This document shows positions 56,789 through 64,000 of a DNA stretch of 64,000 nucleotides, one piece after another; within the stretch, counting starts at the first letter, position 1; every line of letters begins with the position of its first letter. Below the pieces are notes generated by a model that was not told the origin of the DNA, did not search any database, and saw nothing but the letters and a program-made list of their open reading frames with translations. Source of the DNA: Spirochaetaceae bacterium (GTDB lineage Bacteria > Spirochaetota > Spirochaetia > WTKD01); NCBI GenBank assembly GCA_011524535.1, contig WTKD01000005.1:124001-188000 (forward strand). The letters run 5' to 3'. Position numbers and translations under genes: made by a program.

Positions 56789-57760
56789 ATGTTTCAAAAA
56801 CAAAAGGTCATGAGGAGAGTCCTATATTCTCTCATACCAGTATATTTATTCTCAATATACTTGTATGGATGGAGAGTCCTCGCACTTTCTGCCGTAGTTT
56901 TTTTCTGCGGAATCCTTGCGGAATATATAATGACAAAGAGAAGAAACAAAAAGGTTTCAGAGGCAGTGCTCGTCACTTGCGCCCTGTTTGTTCTTTCTTT
57001 GCCCCCTACAGCACCTTTGTGGATAGCCGCTGTAGGCATAGTGTTTGGTGTCGTCCTGATTAAGGAGGCCTATGGAGGCTTCGGTAGGAATATTTTCAAT
57101 CCAGCCATCGGAGGAAGATTATTCATATATTTAACATTCCCATCCATTTTGGCCATTTCCTGGATGGTGCCAGGAGTCTTTGGTCAATCGGGAATAGTCG
57201 GTGTAGATGCTCTAACTGCTGCAACCCCCTTGCAACAATTTAGACAAGGAGCCATTCCCGAACTCTCACAATTATTGCTCGGATTACGAGCTGGATCGAT
57301 TGGAGAAAGCAGTATTATCCTACTCCTCGGAGCAGCAATCTATATGATTGTGACAAAAACGGCAAATTGGAGACTCATAAGCTCAACACTGTTCAGTGGC
57401 TATGTCTTTGCGTTCTTGTTTATCACAACAGGACTATTGCCGGGCATAGACCCAGATCAATACACATTAGGACAAGAATTGTACATCGCCTTGTTGTTTG
57501 TGTTTTCAGGTAGCATTTTCTATTGTGCTGTGTATATGTGTACCGATCCAATAAGTGCTCCCAATAAACCCCAATCACAATTTGTATACGGGGCAATCAT
57601 TGGACTTGTAACGATGCTTATTCGAACTTTTTCTTTGTTTCCCGAAGGAACCAGCTTCGCCATCATAATTGGAAACACATTTGCTTCTTTTTTGGATGAA
57701 ATTTTTCAGAAAAAGAAAGCTTCAAAGACAAAAAAATCTGTTGCGAAGGAGGTCGCATGA
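56789..57760 (+). CDS. nqrB: Na+-translocating NADH:quinone reductase subunit B (NqrB/RnfD family)
   Basis: 323 residues, shorter than typical NqrB (about 410) and close to RnfD. About nine membrane helices. GGFGRNIFNPA (96-106) and the flavinylation site DALTAAT (140-146, FMN on Thr146) identify the family. SD GGAGG is 4 nt before ATG 56789. First gene of an operon with nqrCDEF. There is no nqrA upstream: the preceding gene is a lipoprotein on the other strand. Confidence 0.88.
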   Translation: MFQKQKVMRRVLYSLIPVYLFSIYLYGWRVLALSAVVFFCGILAEYIMTKRRNKKVSEAVLVTCALFVLSLPPTAPLWIAAVGIVFGVVLIKEAYGGFGRNIFNPAIGGRLFIYLTFPSILAISWMVPGVFGQSGIVGVDALTAATPLQQFRQGAIPELSQLLLGLRAGSIGESSIILLLGAAIYMIVTKTANWRLISSTLFSGYVFAFLFITTGLLPGIDPDQYTLGQELYIALLFVFSGSIFYCAVYMCTDPISAPNKPQSQFVYGAIIGLVTMLIRTFSLFPEGTSFAIIIGNTFASFLDEIFQKKKASKTKKSVAKEVA

Positions 57761-58368
57761 AACAAGGCTTAACCTATACAGTAATATTTACATTTATATT
57801 TTGTTTCTTGTTTGTATTCATACTCGCTTTTGTAAATCAATCAACTCGAGCCTATGTACTTGCAAATCAAGAACTTGCGTTCAAACGAACATTGCTGAGT
57901 TCCTTAGACATAGAAGCAAGTACCGATCAAGATGTGCAAGAAAGGTATGCAGAACTGGAAAGACTTCCTATTGGTGACACAATCTTGTATAGAGCATCCA
58001 TCGATAACTCAGTAATCTATGCGAAGCAATTTAGCGGCGCTGGATTATGGGGCACAATCAGTGGAATTCTCGCTGTCACCGAAGATTTGTCACAAGTAGT
58101 TAATATGCGAGTCATTGCACACAATGAAACACCAGGACTCGGAGGGCGAATCGATGAAGAATGGTTTCAGGAACAACTCAGTGGAGAGCGTATTGTAGAT
58201 CTTGAGATAGATGTGACAAAAGCAAACCCTGGAGATCCTGGTGATAGCGACAAAACAAACGGCGAAATCGATGCAATAACGGGTGCAACACGAACCAGTG
58301 ATGCAATTGCAGTTATTCTATACGATGAATTGCAATTGATATCTAGTGCAATCAGGGGAGGACTGTAA
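57757..58368 (+). CDS. nqrC: Na+-translocating NADH:quinone reductase subunit C (NqrC/RnfG family)
   Basis: 203 residues. One N-terminal membrane helix (about 7-27) and a periplasmic FMN-binding domain with DAITGAT (172-178; FMN on Thr178), preceded by HNETPGLGGRI. The domain is shorter than in Vibrio NqrC. It overlaps nqrB by 4 bp (ATGA) and nqrD by one base. Confidence 0.92.
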   Translation: MKQGLTYTVIFTFIFCFLFVFILAFVNQSTRAYVLANQELAFKRTLLSSLDIEASTDQDVQERYAELERLPIGDTILYRASIDNSVIYAKQFSGAGLWGTISGILAVTEDLSQVVNMRVIAHNETPGLGGRIDEEWFQEQLSGERIVDLEIDVTKANPGDPGDSDKTNGEIDAITGATRTSDAIAVILYDELQLISSAIRGGL

Positions 58369-58970
58369 TGAATAAAGGTATATTCATAGAAAACGTATGG
58401 AGATCAAACCCCATCTTCATGCAAGTCCTCGGGATTTGTTCAGCTCTTGCTGTCACAAACCTCCTAACAAACACGTTTACTATGACGATTGGAGTCACCG
58501 TTACCACTGGATTATCAAGTTTAACCGTCTCTATATTCAAATCGCTCATCCCTCGAAGAGTCAGAATGATAATTCAGGTACTCATTATTTCATTTTATGT
58601 GATTATTGTTGATCTCCTGTTACAAACATTCTTTCCGGATATCTCAAAGAGCTTGGGACCTTATGTAGGACTCATAATCACAAATTGTATAATAATGGGT
58701 CGTGCGGAAGCTTGCGCAATTTCAAGTCCTCCAGGAACAGCCCTTTGGGATGGTCTGACTGCGGGCTTTGGGTACATGGCTGTGCTGATGTGTATAGCAT
58801 TCTTCCGAGAATTATTGGGATTTGGTACATTGTTTGGAATACGAATAATTCCAGCAGAAATATTTCTCCCTTGGACGATCATGGTCACACCCCCAAGCGC
58901 CTTTTTCTTATTAGGAATCATTATTTGGATCGTAAAACCTATATTAAAAAAACAAGGAGTTGAAGTATGA
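58368..58970 (+). CDS. nqrD: Na+-translocating NADH:quinone reductase subunit D
   Basis: 200 residues with six membrane helices. NPIFMQVLGICSALAVTNLL, the YVGLIITNCIIMGRAEA segment (with the cysteine that binds the inter-subunit Fe centre) and LPWTIMVTPPSAFFLLGIIIW are typical of NqrD/RnfE. It pairs with NqrE in the membrane. Confidence 0.93.
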   Translation: MNKGIFIENVWRSNPIFMQVLGICSALAVTNLLTNTFTMTIGVTVTTGLSSLTVSIFKSLIPRRVRMIIQVLIISFYVIIVDLLLQTFFPDISKSLGPYVGLIITNCIIMGRAEACAISSPPGTALWDGLTAGFGYMAVLMCIAFFRELLGFGTLFGIRIIPAEIFLPWTIMVTPPSAFFLLGIIIWIVKPILKKQGVEV

Positions 58971-59560
58971 CCCCCGATATATCCGCATTTTCACTATTGA
59001 TTGGAGCTGTTTTCACCAGTAACATACTTTTGGCTAACTACCTTGGTATGTGCTCATTTATCGCGATTTCGCGAGATATCAATTCATCGAATGGATTAGG
59101 AATGGCTGTCACCTTGGTTTTGACCATAACAGGTCTAATAAACTGGCTAATACTTCAATACATTCTTATACCGCTGGGAATAATATACCTACGATATATT
59201 GTCTTCATCGTTGTCATTGCAGCAGTGGTTCAAATGCTCGAAATGATAATCGATAGGCTTTCACAGAGTTTGTATATGCAATTAGGTATTTATCTCCCCT
59301 TGATCACGGTAAACTGCGCAATACTTGGAGTCGCCTTGTTCATTGAGATACGCCAGTATAATTTCTTGCAGACTCTTGCCTATTCGGTGGGGTCAGGGCT
59401 TGGCTGGTGGTTGGCGATTATTCTGCTTGCCGCTATACGAAAAAAGACCGACAAGAGTCCAGTTCCTGAAGGTCTTAAAGGAACCGGTATTACCATGATC
59501 ACTATCGGTGTTATGGCAATGGGCTTTTTGGGATTTTCTGGAATGCTAGCGGTCCAATAG
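58967..59560 (+). CDS. nqrE: Na+-translocating NADH:quinone reductase subunit E
   Basis: 197 residues with six membrane helices. SNILLANYLGMCSFIAISRD and YLPLITVNCAILGVALF contain the conserved membrane cysteines shared with RnfA. Pseudo-symmetry with NqrD is evident. It overlaps nqrD by 4 bp and precedes nqrF by 9 bp. Confidence 0.93.
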   Translation: MTPDISAFSLLIGAVFTSNILLANYLGMCSFIAISRDINSSNGLGMAVTLVLTITGLINWLILQYILIPLGIIYLRYIVFIVVIAAVVQMLEMIIDRLSQSLYMQLGIYLPLITVNCAILGVALFIEIRQYNFLQTLAYSVGSGLGWWLAIILLAAIRKKTDKSPVPEGLKGTGITMITIGVMAMGFLGFSGMLAVQ

Positions 59561-59569
59561 GAGAATAAC

Positions 59570-60682
59570 ATGGAAGTAATACTAACATCTGTATATATCG
59601 CAGGAATCAGCGCCATCCTGTCTATGATAATCTACGTGACCGACAAGATCGTAAACAACTATGGCGATGTTCTTATAGATATTAACAACCAAACCAAAGA
59701 GCTCACCGTTAAAGGAGGAGCTTCTTTGTTGTCGACATTGGGAGAACAACGAATATTTATTCCATCTGCTTGCGGTGGAAAAGGTACATGTGGGGCTTGT
59801 AAGGTGGTGGTTACCAGCGATATCGGTCCTGTCATGCCCACCGAGCTGCCCTATCTGTCTCCAGAAGAATTGAAAATTTCAACAAGACTGGCTTGCCAGG
59901 TAAAACTGAAAACCAATGTAGAGATAGCGATACCCGATGAATTGTTCAATATTCAGCAATACTCGGCAAAAGTAAAAAGCATTGAACAACTTACCTACGA
60001 CATTCGCGAAGTACGTTTGGCATTGCCCGAAGGTACAGACATTACATACAAATCCGGGCAATATTGTCAGTTTGAAGTCCCTCCGTATAGAAAAGTGAAA
60101 GAATCAACCTTTCGCGCTTACTCTATGTCATCAAATCCGCAAGACAAAGAAAACGTGGAATTCATTATTCGCCTAGTTCCTGAAGGTGTTGTTACAACCT
60201 ACGTTCACGAACTATTAGAGATGAATCAAGAGATAAATATCACTGGACCCTTTGGAGATTTTCATGTGAGAGATACCGATGCAGTTATGGTCTGTGTCGC
60301 TGGTGGGTCTGGTATGGCACCATTTAAAAGTATATTCAACGATATGCTAAACCAATCTACGTTCACCGATCGTGAAATTTGGTACTTTTTTGGTGCTTTA
60401 ACGACCAAAGACATGTACTATCTTGATTGGCTCTGGGATCTAGACAAAAAATATGAAAACTTTCACTTTGTCCCGGCTCTCTCAAAGCCTCAAGAAGGAG
60501 AACAATGGAACGGGGAAGTCGGACTTATTACCGACGTCATGGATAAATATCTTAAAAAAGAAATCACCGGAAAGAGAGAGGGATATCTCTGCGGTAGCCC
60601 AGGAATGTTAGACGCCTGTATGGATGTCATGAAAAAAAACGATATGGATCCCGAAAAAATATATTTCGATAAATTCGCCTAG
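59570..60682 (+). CDS. nqrF: Na+-translocating NADH:quinone reductase subunit F
   Basis: 370 residues, about 30 short of Vibrio NqrF. One N-terminal membrane helix, a [2Fe-2S] ferredoxin domain (Cys68, Cys74, Cys77, Cys109) and an FAD/NADH-binding oxidoreductase part with RAYSMSSNP (FAD) and VAGGSGMAPFKS (NAD). It oxidises NADH and feeds electrons into the complex. Last gene of the operon; its stop lies 4 bp from that of the convergent hydrolase. Confidence 0.93.
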   Translation: MEVILTSVYIAGISAILSMIIYVTDKIVNNYGDVLIDINNQTKELTVKGGASLLSTLGEQRIFIPSACGGKGTCGACKVVVTSDIGPVMPTELPYLSPEELKISTRLACQVKLKTNVEIAIPDELFNIQQYSAKVKSIEQLTYDIREVRLALPEGTDITYKSGQYCQFEVPPYRKVKESTFRAYSMSSNPQDKENVEFIIRLVPEGVVTTYVHELLEMNQEINITGPFGDFHVRDTDAVMVCVAGGSGMAPFKSIFNDMLNQSTFTDREIWYFFGALTTKDMYYLDWLWDLDKKYENFHFVPALSKPQEGEQWNGEVGLITDVMDKYLKKEITGKREGYLCGSPGMLDACMDVMKKNDMDPEKIYFDKFA

Positions 60683-60686
60683 GCGC

Positions 60687-61862
60687 TTATTCGTATACCG
60701 AACGAAAAAAATCTACAATCGTTTCGGTCATTTGGTTGAAATGGGGATTGTACGTAGTTCTTAGGATATAAGAAGTTATATCTGAATCGGTTTCGTACTC
60801 CCCATACCATATTTTATCAGACGAGACATCTGGAAAAACTACTCCACCCCCTCCTAAAAGTGCACCTTCTATTCCATACAATTCATTATCAGGTGAGGCA
60901 AGTAAACTCACGTGTGACTGGTTTATGATCTGATCCCTCGCTGAGAATGGAGATATGATGGTTTCATCTTCTAAACTCTCTGAAATACTATTGCTGTACG
61001 TTAACAGTTTTTTATCTGGACCTTGCACTTTCTCCTGAAAAAACATCCGCGCATATTCAGAGTCTATGGTTGTATCCACATCGGTCAAAACCATAAATAC
61101 CGGCCTCTTAATATCCTTGTTTCGCATGGTCCTTTGGAACTCTCGAGTTAAATAATGAAACTGTGTGACCGCATTTGTTGTTCGCGAGTTATACCGTATC
61201 GGGGATATTTCTTCATCTTGGGATAACCATTGTGTAAACATGCCTACCATCGGCGAAAGATAGAGGAGCAAGTCTTCTGGTACTCTATAGGCAGGTGCAA
61301 ATACCAATAAGCCACTTATCTCTGGATTTCTTTCTAGCAATATTGTTGCAATGATTCCACCCATCGAATACCCTCCCAGATACAAAGGTTCTGAAGACTC
61401 CATCAATAAGGCATCTATGTGTGCCTGCGCTTCATCTAACCAGGATTTCCAAGAAACATCCAACATTGCCTCTGGTCTAGAGCCATGACCAGAAAGAAGA
61501 ATTCCCCGAGTATCAAATCCAGCCTGGGAAAGGGCAAGCCCCGCCTCTCGCCACAGATAGGTCGAATCGGTAAACCCATGAATCAGAAGAAATCTTCCAA
61601 AATAGCCTTCACTTCGATCAGCGAAATACTGAAAGGGTTCTACTAAAGATACTTCATATGATAAATCGTGTTCATCTAGAACCACTTGTTTTGTCTTTGT
61701 TAAATATGTTGAAACGGCCAATTGATATGTATCAAAATCACCAGAATACAGAGGAAAAGGATCTGTATTGATTTCATTCTCTGAAGTTCGACAAGTTGCA
61801 TATATAAGAACAACACCAACAAAGAAGAACATCACCAAGATTCTCACTACAAAACTGTGCAT
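60687..61862 (-). CDS. Alpha/beta-hydrolase lipoprotein 1
   Basis: 391 residues. Signal sequence with Cys24 (IYATC, a weak lipobox). Alpha/beta-hydrolase: LLIHGFTDSTYLWRE (oxyanion region), nucleophile elbow GGYSMGG, acid in VLTDVDTTID and His in INQSHVSLL. The fold fits monoacylglycerol lipase or carboxylesterase relatives; the substrate is unknown. It is paralogous to the gene at 61960 (same RGILLSGHGS/T and RTTYNPHF blocks). Confidence 0.78.
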   Translation of the reverse strand: MHSFVVRILVMFFFVGVVLIYATCRTSENEINTDPFPLYSGDFDTYQLAVSTYLTKTKQVVLDEHDLSYEVSLVEPFQYFADRSEGYFGRFLLIHGFTDSTYLWREAGLALSQAGFDTRGILLSGHGSRPEAMLDVSWKSWLDEAQAHIDALLMESSEPLYLGGYSMGGIIATILLERNPEISGLLVFAPAYRVPEDLLLYLSPMVGMFTQWLSQDEEISPIRYNSRTTNAVTQFHYLTREFQRTMRNKDIKRPVFMVLTDVDTTIDSEYARMFFQEKVQGPDKKLLTYSNSISESLEDETIISPFSARDQIINQSHVSLLASPDNELYGIEGALLGGGGVVFPDVSSDKIWYGEYETDSDITSYILRTTYNPHFNQMTETIVDFFRSVYE

Positions 61863-61959
61863 AGAAACCTCCCTGGTTATCTTGAAAAGATGTGCAACCG
61901 TACCACAAATATTAGCCGATGGTCAACGGAGGAGATTCTTCTTCTCTATGGCTATTGCA

Positions 61960-63117
61960 TTAAGAGTTCTGCTGAAAAAATTCTGCAACGAGTCGAACTA
62001 ATACATCAAAATGGGGATTATACGTAGTACGCATGGTGCATCTATCAACACCCTCCGAAAAACCATCTTCGAGGAACCAAACTTCATCAAAATCTTTCTT
62101 ATTCTTTAAAAAGTATTCCTTATTAGACTGCATAATTTCGCCTTCTTTTCCAAAAACAGGATTACGAACTGAGTTAAGCAGGCTAATGTGTGATTGTGTA
62201 ATAATCCGTTCTTCTGGAACAAAAGATGATACGATCTCTTCATTTTTATAGGGTTCAAGAACAAAATGACTGTAAGTAATCAATTTTTTTCTCGATCTTA
62301 TCTCTTCATCAAAAAATTTCCGCACATAATCTACATCTATGCGATTATCCGCAGTCGTAAGCGCCATGAATACGGGTGTTTTAAGAGGGGCAAATTTGAT
62401 AAGTTCTTTGAATTCTTTCAGAAGAAGATACACTTCTCTTGCTCCACTTACTGGAAACGAGTTATATCTCACAGGATTTACTTCTTCTTTTTTTTCCAGC
62501 CAATCGGTAAAAAAGCCGACAAAATCAACAAAGCTAAGATAAGGCCCTAACAGAACTTCATAGGCTGGAACAACCGTCAATAAACCGTCTATTGCTGGAT
62601 TTCGTATGGCTATGATAGAAGCAATGAGTGCTCCCATCGAGTTCCCCCCTATATACAAAGGCTCTTCAGATTCTTCTAGCATACCATCAACATGAGCCTG
62701 CACTTCTGCTAACCAGGACTGTGCACTGGCATGCCGGAGATCCGATGGATGTGTCCCATGTCCAGACAACAAAATTCCACGCACATCGAACCCATACTCT
62801 GTTAATTCTTGTGCAAATTCTTTCCAAACATAACTCGTTCCTGTGATTCCATGTATCATCAAGAATCGTCCATGATTTTCCTTCTCGAGAGGGCTCTTGT
62901 ATTCAAAAGGTAAAATCAGTTGGATATCTTTTTCCTTATCCCTTTCGTCTATTTCTTTCTTGAATTCATTTAAATGTCTAAAAGCCGCTGTTTGATATTC
63001 CTCAAAGTCCAATTCAGGAGACTCATGATTATTTATATTAGGACTATCATATGTATTTGCTGTTACACAACCAATCAATAAAGCAAAAATAAGAGAAACG
63101 TGTATATAATAGTTCAC
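61960..63117 (-). CDS. Alpha/beta-hydrolase lipoprotein 2
   Basis: 385 residues. Lipobox LLIGC (Cys17). Motifs as in the downstream paralogue: FLMIHGITGTSYVWKE, elbow GGNSMGA, acid in ALTTADNRID, His in ITQSHISLL, then RTTYNPHF. The pair probably arose by tandem duplication and both should face the periplasm or cell surface. A 97-bp gap separates them. Confidence 0.78.
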   Translation of the reverse strand: MNYYIHVSLIFALLIGCVTANTYDSPNINNHESPELDFEEYQTAAFRHLNEFKKEIDERDKEKDIQLILPFEYKSPLEKENHGRFLMIHGITGTSYVWKEFAQELTEYGFDVRGILLSGHGTHPSDLRHASAQSWLAEVQAHVDGMLEESEEPLYIGGNSMGALIASIIAIRNPAIDGLLTVVPAYEVLLGPYLSFVDFVGFFTDWLEKKEEVNPVRYNSFPVSGAREVYLLLKEFKELIKFAPLKTPVFMALTTADNRIDVDYVRKFFDEEIRSRKKLITYSHFVLEPYKNEEIVSSFVPEERIITQSHISLLNSVRNPVFGKEGEIMQSNKEYFLKNKKDFDEVWFLEDGFSEGVDRCTMRTTYNPHFDVLVRLVAEFFQQNS

Positions 63118-63218
63118 ATAACAATGTTATTTAATTTAATTATTTTGTCAATGATCTACTAGCATCTCATACTCGCAAAACATTACTTTAGCCATTTAAT
63201 GTGCTCTATTACGAATTG

Positions 63219-63224
63219 TATAAT
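63219..63224 (+). promoter_or_regulatory. Possible -10 box for the shikimate-kinase-like gene
   Basis: A perfect TATAAT at 63219-63224 places transcription start near 63231. This argues against the ATG at 63238 as start codon and for the one at 63259. No good -35 is seen. Confidence 0.3.
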
Positions 63225-63258
63225 TATAACTATTGGAATGAAAAAGAATTTTGATAAA

Positions 63259-63810
63259 ATGTGGTATATGATCATCTCCCTTGTAGGCATGAAACATGTT
63301 GGAAAATCTACACTACTGGCCAAATTGAAAAAAGATGGCTCTTGTATAGACCTAGACGATGAAATTGAAGGCGCATACCAAAAGAAAAACAAAATACACA
63401 AAAGCACTCGGGAAATATATTCAATACTTGGTGCAAAAGCCTTTCGGGCTTACGAATCCACCATCCTAGAGGACATCTGTAAGCAATTGCAACTCGACCC
63501 AGTTCCTCTCGTTTTTCTAGCTACCGGAGGAGGTATTGCAGAATATGAACCATCTATGTGTATCCTACAAAAACACACACGGATAATTCACCTCCTTAGC
63601 GATGTCGAAACAATCTGGAAACGGATTATAGAAAATGGAATACCAGCCTATGTATCGAGTCAAACAAAAGAAGAATTTCTTGAGATCATGAAAACGCGTA
63701 CAAAGATATACAGTGCCTATACTTCCCACACAATCAATGCAAACCTACCCGTCACATCCCAAAGAAGAGAAGTTTTGTCCTTAGCAAGGAAAGAGAAAGA
63801 ATCCAATTAG
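63259..63810 (+). CDS. Shikimate kinase-like protein
   Basis: 183 residues from ATG 63259; ATGs at 63238 and 63268 are alternatives. P-loop GMKHVGKST (residues 10-18), DLDDEIE (substrate Asp), the GAKAFRAYES segment and ATGGGIAE (typical LATGGGxV) match AroK/AroL. The lid (residues around KTRTKIYSAY) is present. It phosphorylates shikimate in aromatic amino acid synthesis; family relatives such as gluconate kinase are less likely. No other aro gene lies beside it in the window. Confidence 0.8.
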   Translation: MWYMIISLVGMKHVGKSTLLAKLKKDGSCIDLDDEIEGAYQKKNKIHKSTREIYSILGAKAFRAYESTILEDICKQLQLDPVPLVFLATGGGIAEYEPSMCILQKHTRIIHLLSDVETIWKRIIENGIPAYVSSQTKEEFLEIMKTRTKIYSAYTSHTINANLPVTSQRREVLSLARKEKESN

Positions 63811-63852
63811 AAATACTGTAACTCGAGTTTGTTCACCGAATTAGGGAACAGG

Positions 63853-64000
63853 TCATTCCTTTTTTATCAGGAGACTTTTTCCGTCAAGGCTTAATTTCAG
63901 TGGATCATCTGGGTATTCATCGTGCTCTTTTAATAGGTTCAAATGCACCGAATCCCCTTGCGACTCCAATAATAATGCCACTTCAAACAAAGGAATTCGA
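63853..64000 (-). CDS. C-terminal fragment of an unidentified protein (5' end outside window)
   Basis: On the minus strand an open frame enters from the right edge and ends with TGA at 63853-63855. The 48 or so visible residues (IPLFEVALLLESQG..., ending SLLIKKE) resemble the end of a folded globular protein, but no family can be named. It converges on the shikimate-kinase-like gene. Confidence 0.45.
   Translation of the reverse strand, partial: RIPLFEVALLLESQGDSVHLNLLKEHDEYPDDPLKLSLDGKSLLIKKE

Overview
The window looks like chromosomal DNA of a moderately AT-rich, double-membrane bacterium, most likely a spirochaete of the Treponema/Spirochaeta side of the phylum. This is an inference from gene content: many lipoproteins with loose spirochaete-style lipoboxes, LolA- and LpoB-like envelope proteins, outer-membrane barrel candidates, a degenerate Rnf-like gene set, an Nqr operon, a pyruvate dehydrogenase complex, and a RodZ-like protein. 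No phage, insertion sequence, CRISPR array or rRNA was seen. One tRNA gene (Leu, anticodon CAA) is present.

Layout. 1-5 kb: a minus-strand set with an RnfC-like ferredoxin-type protein, an RnfD-like membrane flavoprotein and two unplaced membrane proteins, headed by a DUF212 protein. 5-8 kb: a pseudouridine synthase, a P-loop/Asp23-like fusion and a degenerate peptidase with TPRs (plus strand). 8-10 kb: a PcnB-type nucleotidyltransferase and an Mrp ATPase lacking its CPxC motif, followed by about 645 bp without a gene. 10.5-20.3 kb is an envelope region: two tandem paralogous barrel candidates, a third barrel candidate, two clostripain-family (C11) lipoproteins, a COG3014/LpoB-like pair, a periplasmic-binding-fold protein and a small lipoprotein.

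20.3-35.7 kb is one long minus-strand run. In transcription order it holds msrA, 5-formyl-THF cyclo-ligase, HMG-CoA reductase, alkyl-DHAP synthase, a YnjB-type ABC transporter (four genes), a methyltransferase, rsmE, an ADP-ribosylglycohydrolase-like protein, an archaeal-type UMP kinase, tRNA-Leu, a split transketolase, a type II GAPDH-like protein without its catalytic cysteine, and an archaeal-type phosphoglycerate kinase. Isoprenoid, ether-lipid and sugar-phosphate steps therefore sit together, several of them in archaeal or eukaryotic-like versions.

35.7-46 kb: a PlsC-type acyltransferase and enolase (plus strand, with a good promoter and terminator); then on the minus strand rplM-rpsI with an HTH/receiver-like gene, a small membrane protein, a shrunken class III aminotransferase-like protein, a UvrD/Rep helicase, RodZ-like and LolA-like proteins and a lipoprotein. 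46-54.6 kb: alanine racemase, then a tight operon of pyruvate dehydrogenase E1alpha-E1beta-E2-E3, a PerM/AI-2E family protein, trpS and a MutY without an iron-sulphur cluster site. 54.9-64 kb: a GLUG-repeat lipoprotein, nqrBCDEF without nqrA, two tandem alpha/beta-hydrolase lipoproteins, a shikimate-kinase-like protein and a partial gene at the edge.

The observations most worth following are the reduced Rnf-like set at the left edge together with the nqrA-less Nqr operon, and the type II GAPDH-like protein without its nucleophile in a cluster of archaeal-type enzymes. Several enzymes here also lack expected metal or Fe-S ligands (Mrp, MutY, the ADP-ribosylglycohydrolase). I did not find a system that I can call new with confidence.
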